From Opitutia bacterium (GTDB taxonomy: Bacteria > Verrucomicrobiota > Verrucomicrobiia > Opitutales > Opitutaceae): 33,965 nt of DNA. A program made the position numbers and the translations under genes. The stretch is taken from positions 1 through 33,965 of the forward strand of contig CANIJN010000028.1 in NCBI GenBank assembly GCA_947467625.1, in the 5' to 3' direction. Below, in pieces: positions 24,546-33,050 of the stretch. Under the pieces are notes generated by a model that saw only the letters and a program-made list of their open reading frames with translations, was not told the origin of the DNA and made no database searches. Numbering within the stretch: the stretch's first letter is position 1; the number at the start of each line of letters is the position of its first letter.

Positions 24546-25610
24546 TCAAAACTGCCAGAAGCGCTTTTTCTTGGGCGCGTCGCCTTCGGCTTTGCCCTCA
24601 GGGGAGACTTTCTTGCCGGAAGCTTTGGACTCGACGTCGACGAGGCGGAGCTTCGCGCGGGCCGCGATGGGCGACTCGGGATAAGAGGTGATCGCTTCGT
24701 TGTAGAAGACTTTCGCGGCGGTGTAATTACTGCGCTTGTAGAAATAGAAGTCGCCGATCTTCATTTTGCTCTCGGCAAGCATGTTTTTCATGCGATCGAG
24801 GCCCTTTTCAGCGGCGGCGACGCCGGTGTCTGAGGGGAAGAGCAGCATGAAATCGGTGAAGTAGGTGATGGATTCCTTCGTGGCGGCTTGGTCGTAGTAG
24901 GGGCCGTCGACGAGGGTGGCGTGGGTTTGGCCGAGTTTGAGGTAAGCGTCCGGCGCGAGGAGATTCTGCGGGTAATTATTGATCATCCGGTCGAGTGCAT
25001 CGATGGCGTTTTCGACTTGATCCAATTTTTGGTGGCCCCGCGCGATGTTCATTAAGGAGAGTGGCGCGTAGTCGCTGTAGGGTGCGTTAACCAAGATAGT
25101 TTCGAAAAACTCGATGCCCTTTTCGCGGGACTTAAAGCCGGGGAGGAGTCCCCAGAGCATCCGACCGCGAGCGCCGTCGAGGACGGCGCTGGCAATGCGA
25201 TATTGTTCTCCGATGATTTCGTTGAAGCGTTTAGTGTTGGGATAGCGTCCGACGACGCCCTGAAAATCCTCGAAGGCTTTTTGGTAGTCTTTTCCGGCGA
25301 GCCGAAGCCGGGCGGAGCGATAGAGGGCCTCCGGAGCGTAGATGGAATTGGGGTATTTCTTCGCGACGGTGGCGTAGGCGCGCAGAGCGGAGCGCGTGGA
25401 ACCTTGCTCCTCTTTGGTCCGGGCGCTGTTCATGACGTCGAGCGCCTTGCTACCTTCGGCGCCGGCGAGACCCGAGAGGGCACCGCCTTCAACCCGCCAA
25501 CCGGTTGCCGACGTCCAGACAAGATCGGCACGGCCGACGGCGGACAGAAGGCAGAAAACAGAGGAGACGAGGCAGAGGAAGCGCAGGGCGCGGACGGAAG
25601 GGAGACGCAT
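24546..25610 (-). CDS. bamD: BamD/ComL-like outer-membrane assembly protein with TPR repeats
   Basis: A 354-residue protein. The signal peptide is MRLPSVRALRFLCLVSSVFC with likely cleavage after GRA. Unlike typical BamD it has no lipobox Cys, so it would be soluble in the periplasm or held by partners. From about residue 60 come tetratricopeptide repeats: ALRAYATVAKKYPNSIYAPE, QKAFEDFQGVVGRYPNTK, GIEFFETILVNAPYSDYAPL, NAIDALDRMINNYPQ, ESITYFTDFMLLFP and VFYNEAITSYPESPIAARAK. The spacing and the YPNS-type turns match BamD/YbgF-like proteins. The C-terminus is Lys-rich. BamD is part of the machine that folds outer-membrane proteins. Its position between fabH and the lptE-like gene fits an envelope operon. 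ATG 25610 lies 12 bases after the fabH stop. Confidence 0.82.
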   Translation of the reverse strand: MRLPSVRALRFLCLVSSVFCLLSAVGRADLVWTSATGWRVEGGALSGLAGAEGSKALDVMNSARTKEEQGSTRSALRAYATVAKKYPNSIYAPEALYRSARLRLAGKDYQKAFEDFQGVVGRYPNTKRFNEIIGEQYRIASAVLDGARGRMLWGLLPGFKSREKGIEFFETILVNAPYSDYAPLSLMNIARGHQKLDQVENAIDALDRMINNYPQNLLAPDAYLKLGQTHATLVDGPYYDQAATKESITYFTDFMLLFPSDTGVAAAEKGLDRMKNMLAESKMKIGDFYFYKRSNYTAAKVFYNEAITSYPESPIAARAKLRLVDVESKASGKKVSPEGKAEGDAPKKKRFWQF

Positions 25611-25622
25611 CGAGAAAATTGG

Positions 25623-26615
25623 TTACCAGCGAATCAGGGCGCTTCCGTAGGTCAAGCCCGCCCCAAATGCGACGAGGAGCGTGAGGTCGCCGGATTTAAT
25701 GCGGCCGGTGCGACGGGCTTCGTCGAGGGCCAAGGGGATCGAGGCGGCGGAGGTGTTGCCGTAGCGGTCGACGTTCACGAAGAAACGCTCCATGGGGAGT
25801 TCGAGGTATTCGGAAAGGGCTTCGATGATGCGGAGGTTGGCCTGATGGGGAATCACGAGCGAAATCTGATCAGCGCGCAAGTGATGTTGTTCCAAGATAT
25901 CACGCGCCGCTTCATCCATGACGCGAACGGCCAGTTTGAACACTTCCTTGCCCTTCATCTTGAGGAAGTGTTCGCCGGCCGCGATGGAGGCCGCCGTGGC
26001 CGGGGCGTTGCTGCCGCCACCGGGGATGCAGAGGAGGTCCACACTATCGCCCAGCGCACCGAGCTTGGTGCCAATGAGGCCTTGGCCGGAGACGGGTGAT
26101 TTTCCGACGACCACGGCCCCGGCCCCGTCGCCAAAAAGGACGCAGGTGGTGCGGTCCTTCCAGTCGACGATGGTGGAGAGTTTTTCGACGCCGATGACCA
26201 ACGCGTGCCGGTAGCGGCCGGAACTGAGCATGGCGCACGCGGTGTCGAGGGCGTAGAGGAAACCGGTGCAGGCGGCGTTGAGATCGAAGCACGCGGCGGT
26301 GGTCGGCACCTGGAGTTTTTGTTGAATAATGCACGCGGTGGCGGGCATCGGCATGTCCGGTGTGATCGTGGCGACGATCAGGAGGTCGATATCGGCGGGT
26401 TTCAGGCCGGCGTCGTCGAGCGCGCGGCGGGCAGCCTGAACGCCCATGTCGGATGTGGCTTCACCTGGGGCGGCGATCCGGCGCTCGCGAATCCCGCAGC
26501 GGGTGTGAATCCACTCGTCGGAGGTGTCTACGGTCTTCGCGAGTTCAGCATTACTGAGGATCCGGTCTGGGGCGTAAGAACCGGTGCCGAGGATAACGGT
26601 GGAAAGGGGAGACAT
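25623..26615 (-). CDS. fabH: 3-oxoacyl-ACP synthase III
   Basis: A 330-residue thiolase-fold ketosynthase that starts fatty acid synthesis by condensing acetyl-CoA (or a branched acyl-CoA) with malonyl-ACP. The catalytic triad is complete: Cys116 in NAACTGF, His257 in PHQAN and Asn287 in YGNTSAAS. Other family marks are [12 protein letters not shown], the CoA-binding Trp/Arg segment, and [14 protein letters not shown] 26615 ([14 protein letters not shown]) is preferred over an extension into plsX because it starts at the canonical strand. It follows plsX by 13 bases, and the bamD-like gene starts 12 bases after its stop. Confidence 0.97.
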   Translation of the reverse strand: MSPLSTVILGTGSYAPDRILSNAELAKTVDTSDEWIHTRCGIRERRIAAPGEATSDMGVQAARRALDDAGLKPADIDLLIVATITPDMPMPATACIIQQKLQVPTTAACFDLNAACTGFLYALDTACAMLSSGRYRHALVIGVEKLSTIVDWKDRTTCVLFGDGAGAVVVGKSPVSGQGLIGTKLGALGDSVDLLCIPGGGSNAPATAASIAAGEHFLKMKGKEVFKLAVRVMDEAARDILEQHHLRADQISLVIPHQANLRIIEALSEYLELPMERFFVNVDRYGNTSAASIPLALDEARRTGRIKSGDLTLLVAFGAGLTYGSALIRW

Positions 26616-26628
26616 GCCGAGGTAAGCT

Positions 26629-27690
26629 TCAGAGGGAGGGGAGGGGCGCAACCAAAAGCAGATTGGCGCGGGCGACGTCCTCTTCAATCTGATGATTGAG
26701 GTCGGCTTTGATAATTTCGTTGGCGGCCCGGATAGCGTTCTTGATCGCGTAGCGGGTGGAGGAGCCGTGGGCTTTCAGGATGTGGCCGTTCAGGCCCAGC
26801 AGGGGTGCTCCGCCGTAACGCTCGGGATTGATGCGTTCTTTTAGGGCGTTGAACGCGCCTTTGGAGAGCAGGGCGCCGGCCGCGCGCATGGGGTTGGCCT
26901 GAAGCTCTTGCTTGAGCGTACTTGAGAAAAACTTCACGAGCGACTCCCAGCTCTTGAGCATGATGTTGCCGACGAAGCCATCGCACACGACGACGTCGAC
27001 ATGTTCGGCGAAAACGTGGAAGCCCTCGATGGGGCCGGCGTAATTGACGACGTCACCGACGCGGCGGAGTAGGTCGTGGGTTTCGGTGATGAGGGCGTTG
27101 CCCTTACCCTCTTCGGTGCCGATGGTCATCAGGCCGACCCGAGGAGATTTGATGCCGAGCATTACGCGGCAATAGTGGCTGCCCATAATCGCGTTGTGGA
27201 CGAGGTGTTCCGCCTTGGCTTCGGGATTGGCGCCGGCGTCGATCAGGACGAAGTGCCCGCCCTGACGAGGGCAGATCGCGGCCAAAGCGGGACGGGTGAC
27301 GCCCTCCATCGTGCGAAGTCGCAGCGTGCCGCCGGCCATGAGAGCTCCGGTGTTGCCACAGCTGACGACGACACCGGCTTCGCGGTTTTTCACGAGCTCA
27401 ATGGCGCGGACCATCGAGGAGTCTTTCTTTTTCTTCAGCGCGTTGAGGGGCTTGTCGTCCATTGTCACGACTTCGGAAGCGTGAAAAACGGAAAGCCTGT
27501 GCTCACCTGCGAGACCGGCGAGCGCGATGAGCGGATTGAGCTCGGCCTCGTGGCCGACGAGCGTGATCGAGTTGAGCGCCGGAAACTGATGCAGCGCCAA
27601 CCTTACAGCCGCAACCACTTCGGCCGGGCCGAGGTCCCCGCCCATGGCGTCGACTGCAATGCGCCCGCTGGCGCCGGACGGAGTAACCAT
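26629..27690 (-). CDS. plsX: Phosphate acyltransferase PlsX
   Basis: A 353-residue enzyme that makes acyl-phosphate from acyl-ACP for phospholipid synthesis with PlsY. Signatures are [12 protein letters not shown] near the N-terminus, [58 protein letters not shown], and [15 protein letters not shown] in the active-site half. Length and motif order are standard. ATG 27690 lies 35 bases after the rpmF stop, and its own stop is 13 bases before fabH: the classic rpmF-plsX-fabH order. The protein works at the inner face of the cytoplasmic membrane. Confidence 0.98.
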   Translation of the reverse strand: MVTPSGASGRIAVDAMGGDLGPAEVVAAVRLALHQFPALNSITLVGHEAELNPLIALAGLAGEHRLSVFHASEVVTMDDKPLNALKKKKDSSMVRAIELVKNREAGVVVSCGNTGALMAGGTLRLRTMEGVTRPALAAICPRQGGHFVLIDAGANPEAKAEHLVHNAIMGSHYCRVMLGIKSPRVGLMTIGTEEGKGNALITETHDLLRRVGDVVNYAGPIEGFHVFAEHVDVVVCDGFVGNIMLKSWESLVKFFSSTLKQELQANPMRAAGALLSKGAFNALKERINPERYGGAPLLGLNGHILKAHGSSTRYAIKNAIRAANEIIKADLNHQIEEDVARANLLLVAPLPSL

Positions 27691-27725
27691 CGCGGGGATG
27701 GCGGATGAAAACTAAGCGGACGAGG

Positions 27726-27905
27726 TCAGACCTCGACGTTGAGGACCTGGCGTCCGCGATACATCCCGTTCTTGGGGTTCACACGATGGGAGCGGAAGAG
27801 GGTGCCATCAGTCGGGTCCTTCGCAAACTCGGGAGCGATGAAAGCGTTGGCGGCGCGACGGTTAGCGCTGCGGCGTTTGGATTGTTTGCGTTTCGGATTG
27901 GCCAT
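27726..27905 (-). CDS. rpmF: Large ribosomal subunit protein bL32
   Basis: A 59-residue basic protein that starts MANPKRKQSKRRSANRRAAN and contains RSHRVNPKNGMYRGRQVL. This is bL32 of the Zn-independent type: the four Cys of the zinc-binding form are absent. It sits in the classic position before plsX. The leader CTCCTTCCC before ATG 27905 has no Shine-Dalgarno match. It was found from the sequence itself; the plus-strand reading opposite is a shadow. Confidence 0.95.
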   Translation of the reverse strand: MANPKRKQSKRRSANRRAANAFIAPEFAKDPTDGTLFRSHRVNPKNGMYRGRQVLNVEV

Positions 27906-27970
27906 GGGAAGGAGTTAATTTGAGTGCGTGGGCTGCCTGAACAGCACCCGCAGTATTTGAGAAAAGGTGG

Positions 27971-27999
27971 GATTAAAGAGCGGGCGAATGGCGCGTCAA
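27971..27999 (-). promoter_or_regulatory. Candidate sigma-70 promoter for the rpmF-plsX-fabH operon
   Basis: On the minus strand TTGACG (27999-27994) is followed by a 16-base spacer and TTTAAT (27977-27972), with a 17-base alternative to TTAATC. The boxes lie just beyond the uppP stop at 28019 and give a leader of about 60 bases before rpmF. It probably drives the whole seven-gene envelope block or its first part. Confidence 0.55.
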
Positions 28000-28018
28000 G
28001 CGCGATCATCGCCTCAGC

Positions 28019-29029
28019 TCAGAGGTAAAACACGACAGCGAGCACGGCGGCGAGGGCGAGACGATAATAGGCGAAGGCCGCGAGGCCGTGGCGAGTGAGC
28101 CATTGGACGAGAAAGCGCACGCAGACGGCGGCCGTGATGGCGGCGACGGCGGCGCCCAGTAAAATGGGGAACCAGCCGAACACTTGGATCATGGCGGCCC
28201 CGCTCTTATAGCTCTTGAACATCGTGGCGCCGCTCAAGGTGAGGAAGCCGAGCAAGAAGCTGAATTCGGCAGCGCGGCGCGGATCGAGGCCGGCAAAATA
28301 TCCGCCGACGATCGTCGTCATCGAACGACTGGTGCCGGGCCACATCGCGACACATTGGAGGGCACCCATACCGGCGGCACCGCGCGGCGTGAGATCCGCG
28401 AAGTCGGAGCGAGCGGGTGTGAGCACGGCACGACGACGGCGCCAGAATTCAGCGTAGAGCATGAGAAAGGCGCCGGCGATTTGGGCGATAATGACGGCGC
28501 CGACTGAGAAAAGGTGATCGTTGATCCAATCGTGTGCCAGCAGCCCGAGCACGACGGTGGGGATGAAGGCGATGAGGATATGGAAGAGGAGACGAAGTCC
28601 GGCGGGGTCGCGGCCGAGCAGTCCCAGCAGCATCGACATGAGCGGGGTCCAATAGAGCACTGCGACGGCGGCGATCGCACCGAACTGGATGACGACGGTG
28701 TAGGTGTCGGCGGCGAGTTTGAGCGTGAGCGGCACGCCCTCGGGGTGCTGGGGTGAGGGTTTTTTATACCAGAGAGGCTGACCGTCGCGAGAGGTGAGGG
28801 GCTTGGTGGATTCGAGGTGGAGCAGGCGCGTCGTGATGATGAGGTGGCCGGTGGAGGAGACGGGCAAAAATTCGGTGACGCCTTCGACCACACCCAAAAT
28901 GACGGCATCGATGACGTTCAACTCGGCGATGGGGGCGGGGGCGGAGACCGGAGCGAGGGCGGGCGATTTTGATTGGCCCGAGGCGAACGGCACAAGGGTG
29001 AGGACGAGGAGAAAAATGGCTTTTCGCAC
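28019..29029 (-). CDS. uppP: Undecaprenyl-diphosphate phosphatase, with N-terminal and loop extensions
   Basis: A 336-residue integral membrane phosphatase that recycles the lipid carrier for peptidoglycan. The catalytic segment is LGVVEGVTEFLPVSSTGHL (45-63), with the two conserved Glu (49, 53). A second motif is MWPGTSRSMTTIVGGYFAGL, with the active-site Ser/Arg. Several hydrophobic helices follow. Typical UppP has about 270-290 residues; this one has a signal-peptide-like N-terminus (FLLVLTLVPFASGQ) plus a Pro/Ala linker, and an extra loop at about 72-107 (DGQPLWYKKPSPQHPEG). GTG 29029 is the start used here; internal starts near residue 37 would give a normal-length protein, but no ATG is present there. 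It is divergent from trpD across a 77-base gap. Confidence 0.93.
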   Translation of the reverse strand: MRKAIFLLVLTLVPFASGQSKSPALAPVSAPAPIAELNVIDAVILGVVEGVTEFLPVSSTGHLIITTRLLHLESTKPLTSRDGQPLWYKKPSPQHPEGVPLTLKLAADTYTVVIQFGAIAAVAVLYWTPLMSMLLGLLGRDPAGLRLLFHILIAFIPTVVLGLLAHDWINDHLFSVGAVIIAQIAGAFLMLYAEFWRRRRAVLTPARSDFADLTPRGAAGMGALQCVAMWPGTSRSMTTIVGGYFAGLDPRRAAEFSFLLGFLTLSGATMFKSYKSGAAMIQVFGWFPILLGAAVAAITAAVCVRFLVQWLTRHGLAAFAYYRLALAAVLAVVFYL

Positions 29030-29106
29030 GGGGCGTTGGTTTCAGTTTCGGAGAAGTGCTGCAAATTTATTTGCGGAGTGCCGTCGCCCCGCCTCACTCA
29101 GCGCGC

Positions 29107-30153
29107 ATGTCCACACTTGCCGACCTAACGACCCAACTTACCGGCGGCGCTCACCTAGGATCGACGGACGTGGAAGCGGCGGCCGCGGCCCTCGCTTCGA
29201 CCGAGGCACCCGATGAGGTGAAGGCTGCTTTTCTAGTGGCGTTGGCGGCCAAGGGTGAAACGGCGGGGGAAGTCGCGGCATTTGCGACGGCGTTTCGCGC
29301 GCGGGCGATCAATCCGGGCGTCGAGGCTTGGGCGGACCGGGCGATCGACATCGTGGGCACGGGTGGGGATCACGCCGGTGGTTTTAATATTTCCAGCTTG
29401 GTCGTGCTGACGCTGGCGAGTGCGGGTGTGACGGTGATGAAGCACGGCAATCGCGGGATCACCTCGAAGTGTGGCAGCGCGGATCTGTTGGCGGCGTTGG
29501 GTGTAAATCTCGAAGCGCCACCCGAGCAATTGCGGCGGGCGTTGGACGAGCTGGGGTTCGTTTTTTTCTTCGCGCCGGCGTATCACCCGACGTTCAAAAA
29601 CATTGGGCCTGTGCGCAAGATGCTGGCGGCGCGCGGGCAGCGTACAGTATTCAATATTCTTGGACCGCTGATTAACCCGGGGCGACCGGCGCACGTGTTA
29701 CTCGGAGTGTATGCCGAGCCGTGGGTGGCGAAGCTGGCAGCGGCCCTCGACTCGCTCGGGGCGCAGGCGGGGCTGGTGGCGCACGGCGTGATCGGGCCGG
29801 GCCACGGTATCGACGAACTGACGACGGCGACGGCGAACCGCGTGCAGGGGTGCGGACGTTTGCGTGAAGTGAGCGGGGTCTGGCGGGCTGAGGAGCATGG
29901 GCTCGCGACGTCTCCGTTTTCGGAACTCCAAGGCGGCGATTTGGCGGAGAACATGGCGATCGTTGAGGCATTGCTCGCGGGGCGTGGGGCGAGGGGATTA
30001 GTGGATACGATCGCGCTGAACGTCGCGGTGGCGCTGTGGATTGTCGGTCGGGTCGCGACTGTGCGCGAGGGTATTGAACCGGCGCGCGAGCTTCTGCTTG
30101 GGGGCGCGGTACGGAAGAAAATTATGGCGACGCGGCAATTTTATCTTTCATGA
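29107..30153 (+). CDS. trpD: Anthranilate phosphoribosyltransferase
   Basis: A 348-residue enzyme of tryptophan synthesis that joins anthranilate and PRPP. The PRPP motif is DIVGTGGDHAGGFNIS (81-96), and KHGNRGITSKCGSADLLAAL (112-131) is the anthranilate-binding loop. FFFAPAYHPTFKNIGPVRK and RTVFNILGPLINPGRP are both standard. The end is close to normal. ATG 29107 starts the conserved helix; an in-frame GTG 51 bases upstream would add residues without family support. Its stop overlaps the glmM start by 4 bases (ATGA), so the two are translationally coupled. No other trp genes are in the window. Confidence 0.97.
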   Translation: MSTLADLTTQLTGGAHLGSTDVEAAAAALASTEAPDEVKAAFLVALAAKGETAGEVAAFATAFRARAINPGVEAWADRAIDIVGTGGDHAGGFNISSLVVLTLASAGVTVMKHGNRGITSKCGSADLLAALGVNLEAPPEQLRRALDELGFVFFFAPAYHPTFKNIGPVRKMLAARGQRTVFNILGPLINPGRPAHVLLGVYAEPWVAKLAAALDSLGAQAGLVAHGVIGPGHGIDELTTATANRVQGCGRLREVSGVWRAEEHGLATSPFSELQGGDLAENMAIVEALLAGRGARGLVDTIALNVAVALWIVGRVATVREGIEPARELLLGGAVRKKIMATRQFYLS

Positions 30154-31490
30154 GCCGGAAATATTTTGGCACCGACGGCGTGCGCGGACTGTATGGTGGG
30201 CCCGTGATCAACGAGGAATTTGCGGCGCGCCTCGCGTACGCGGCGGCCATTTGGGCGCGCGGAGTGTCGGGTGGTGGGGTAGTGACGGTCTTGATCGGGC
30301 GCGATACGCGCGGGTCCGGCCTGGCGCTGGAGGCGGCGGTGGCGCGCGGGTTGCGGGCGGGTGGGGCGGAGCCGATTTCGCTCGGGGTCTTGCCGACGCC
30401 GGCGGTGGCGCGGGCGGTGCGCGAGTCCGCGGCGCGGCTAGGGGTGGTGATCACGGCCTCGCACAATCCGGCGGCGGACAATGGCATTAAATTTTTCGGC
30501 GCGAGCGGCGTGAAATTGACCGACGAGGAAGAGGCGATCATCGAGAGCTACCTCGGCGCGCCCATCCCGGAGGGGGCAGGTGAAGCGGTGGCAGAAAACC
30601 GGGCGGTGGCGGGCTACATTGTAGCGGCGCAGGCATTACTGCCGGTGGGTGCGCTCGCGGGATGGCGGGTGGTTCTGGATACGGCGCATGGTGCGACGTG
30701 CGGGACCAGCCCGGTGGTGTTGCGGGGATTAGGTGCGGAGGTGATTGGAATCGGCGACGCGCCGGATGGGACGAACATCAATGCCGGTGTGGGCAGCGAA
30801 CATCCGGTACCGCTCGCTGAAAAAGTGCGCGTGACGGGTGCCCGGTTGGGCATCGCGCATGATGGCGACGGGGATCGGTGCGTGTTGTGTGATGAGCGCG
30901 GAGACGTGCTGGATGGCGACGAGATTTTGACGATCCTTGCAACGCACGCGCTGTCGTTCGGGCGGTTGGCGAAGAACACGCTCGTCGTGACGGTGCAGAG
31001 CAATCTCGGGGTCGATGCGGCGCTGATGGCGGCGGGTGGTCGGGTGGTGCGCACGTTGGTGGGCGACCGCTACGTGATTGCGCGGATGGTGGCCGAAGGG
31101 GCGACGCTCGGAGGCGAGTCCAGCGGACATATCATCTGCGCAAACGTTTCGCCGACGGGGGATGGTCTGGTGGCGGCCTTGATGGTCATCGAAGTGATGT
31201 TGGCGACCGGCCAACCGCTGTCGGCATTGCGGCGGGTGATGAATAAATTTCCTCAGCGGACGGCGGCGCTCGCGGTGAAGGAGAAGCCGCCGCTGGAGTC
31301 GCTGCCGGCGGTGATGACGGCGATCGCTGCGCTCGAGGCCGAACTCGGTTCGCTAGGGCGGGTGCTGGTGCGTTACTCTGGGACGGAGGCGAAACTGCGA
31401 TTGCTCGTCGAGGGGCCGACCGATGCTGTGGTCCGCGGTGGTTTGGCGCGGATCGAGGCGGCGGTGCGGAGCGAGCTGACGGTGCTGTAA
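30150..31490 (+). CDS. glmM: Phosphoglucosamine mutase
   Basis: A 446-residue enzyme that converts glucosamine 6-phosphate to glucosamine 1-phosphate for cell-wall and lipopolysaccharide precursors. The N-terminal signature is KYFGTDGVRGLYG. The phosphoserine loop is VITASHNPAADNG (Ser104), the metal-binding loop is AHDGDGDRC (Asp238-242), the sugar loop is GGESSGH, and the phosphate-binding C-terminal loop is RYSGTEAKLR. All four functional loops are intact and the length is normal. Coupling to trpD is by the 4-base overlap ATGA. The tetratricopeptide gene begins 79 bases after its stop. Confidence 0.98.
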   Translation: MSRKYFGTDGVRGLYGGPVINEEFAARLAYAAAIWARGVSGGGVVTVLIGRDTRGSGLALEAAVARGLRAGGAEPISLGVLPTPAVARAVRESAARLGVVITASHNPAADNGIKFFGASGVKLTDEEEAIIESYLGAPIPEGAGEAVAENRAVAGYIVAAQALLPVGALAGWRVVLDTAHGATCGTSPVVLRGLGAEVIGIGDAPDGTNINAGVGSEHPVPLAEKVRVTGARLGIAHDGDGDRCVLCDERGDVLDGDEILTILATHALSFGRLAKNTLVVTVQSNLGVDAALMAAGGRVVRTLVGDRYVIARMVAEGATLGGESSGHIICANVSPTGDGLVAALMVIEVMLATGQPLSALRRVMNKFPQRTAALAVKEKPPLESLPAVMTAIAALEAELGSLGRVLVRYSGTEAKLRLLVEGPTDAVVRGGLARIEAAVRSELTVL

Positions 31491-31569
31491 CGATTCTGCG
31501 CGGGTGCGTCCGCGGCGACAGAGTCTGGCGTTGACCGCGACGAATGAGGCGACTTCGCTGCGCTTCCTT

Positions 31570-32961
31570 ATGCCCGAAGTTTCCGTCACCTCGCTCGACC
31601 CCCGCCACCAAAAGTTGATCGAAAATGCCCGTGTCGCGATCGATCGCGGCAATCTCGACTACACGCTCGAGGTCACCGCGCAGGTGTTGAAGGTGGCTCC
31701 GGGCTGCCTGCAGGTGCGTAAACTCCAGCGCGTTGCCCAGCTTAAACAGGTCAAAGGCAAGGGTGGTTTCCTATCGAAAACACTGAGCGGAATTTCCAGT
31801 GCGCCGTTTATGTTCGGTGGCGGGAAGAAGGATCCCGCGAAACAGCTGGAATCTGCGGAAGGTTTGCTCGCCAAGGATCCGCACAATGTCGCGGCGCTCA
31901 GAATGCTGGCGGAGGCGGCGGGCGGGTTGGGTTTGCTTGAAACGGTGGCCTTTGCGCTCGACGCGGTGCGCGAGTTGGAGCCGGGCAATCGCGCCAATCT
32001 CATCGCGCTGGGCGAAGCGTGGCTGGCGGCGGGAAAACCCGCGGAGGCGCTGAAGGTCGCGGATGAAATTTTGGTGGCGAAGCCGATGGACGCCGATGCG
32101 CAAACGCTGATGCGCAAGGCGTCGATCGCTCAAACGATGACGAAGGGAAATTGGGAGGGGCAGGGTTCTTTCCGCGACAAACTCAAGGACGAGGCTCAGG
32201 CCGTCATGCTCGAACAAGCGGCGAAGGTGGTCGCTTCCGGCGACATGACGCACCGTTTGCTGGACGAGGCGCTCGCGCTCGTCGCGAAGGAGCCGGCCAA
32301 TCTCAACCACTACCGAACGATTGCGCAGGCCTATCAAAAGCTCGGCAATGTGGAGGAAACGCTGGCGTGGGTACGTAAGGCGCGCCAAGTGCCGGGCGGC
32401 GGCGCGGACTCTTCACTGGAGAAGCAGGAGACCGAACTCGCGACGGCGGTCATTGAGAAACACTTGAAAGCGGCGGAAGCCGCGTTGGCGGCGGCACCGC
32501 ATGACCCGGCGGCGAAAGCCAAGATGGACTCGGCGCGCGCGGAACTCGCGGACTTCAAGCTCACCGAGTCGAAGCGTTACGTGGAGCGTTACCCGAATGA
32601 CCACGAGGCGCGTTACAAGCTCGGCGGGTTGCTGTTGGAACTGGGACAGACGGACAGCGCGATCGGCCAATTTCAACAGGCACAGAAAGGGCCGCAGGTG
32701 CGCGTCGCATCGTTGGTCGGTCTCGGGCGGTGCTTTAAGGCGAAGAAGCTTTTCGATCTCGCGATCGCCCAGCTCACCACGGCGAAGAAAGAGCTGGCGC
32801 AAATGGACGACACTAAGAAGGACGTGATTTACGAACTCGGCCTGTGCTTCGAACTGATGGGCAAGGCGGACGCAGCGATCGGGGAGTTTAAGGAAATCTA
32901 CAGTGAGGACATTGGGTTCCGCGACGTGGCGGACAAGATCAACGCGTTTTACTCGAAGTGA
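31570..32961 (+). CDS. Tetratricopeptide-repeat protein, cytosolic
   Basis: A 463-residue protein without signal peptide or membrane segment. It starts MPEVSVTSLDPRHQKLIENA. A short Gly/Lys-rich part (LSGISSAPFMFGGGKKDPAK) is followed by many helix-turn-helix units of the TPR type, such as NVAALRMLAEAAGGLGLLET, NLIALGEAWLAAGKPAEALK, NHYRTIAQAYQKLGNVEETL, HEARYKLGGLLLELGQTDSA and DVIYELGLCFELMGKADAAI. It is probably a scaffold, with no catalytic motif. ATG 31570 is chosen; an in-frame opening from 31504 has no conserved features. It follows glmM by 79 bases and ends at a terminator. Confidence 0.85.
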   Translation: MPEVSVTSLDPRHQKLIENARVAIDRGNLDYTLEVTAQVLKVAPGCLQVRKLQRVAQLKQVKGKGGFLSKTLSGISSAPFMFGGGKKDPAKQLESAEGLLAKDPHNVAALRMLAEAAGGLGLLETVAFALDAVRELEPGNRANLIALGEAWLAAGKPAEALKVADEILVAKPMDADAQTLMRKASIAQTMTKGNWEGQGSFRDKLKDEAQAVMLEQAAKVVASGDMTHRLLDEALALVAKEPANLNHYRTIAQAYQKLGNVEETLAWVRKARQVPGGGADSSLEKQETELATAVIEKHLKAAEAALAAAPHDPAAKAKMDSARAELADFKLTESKRYVERYPNDHEARYKLGGLLLELGQTDSAIGQFQQAQKGPQVRVASLVGLGRCFKAKKLFDLAIAQLTTAKKELAQMDDTKKDVIYELGLCFELMGKADAAIGEFKEIYSEDIGFRDVADKINAFYSK

Positions 32962-32965
32962 AGTG

Positions 32966-32991
32966 GGGCCGGTCGGTGGTCGGCCCATTTT
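32966..32991 (+). terminator. Intrinsic terminator after the TPR gene
   Basis: gggccg (32966-32971) pairs with cggccc (32981-32986) across a 9-base loop, followed by atttt. It starts 5 bases after the TPR stop, so the trpD-glmM-TPR transcript probably ends here. Confidence 0.6.
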
Positions 32992-33050
32992 GAAACGCGC
33001 ACACCCGAGTGCCGAACGGTCCGATCGGAGGCCACCCTGCTTACTATCCT

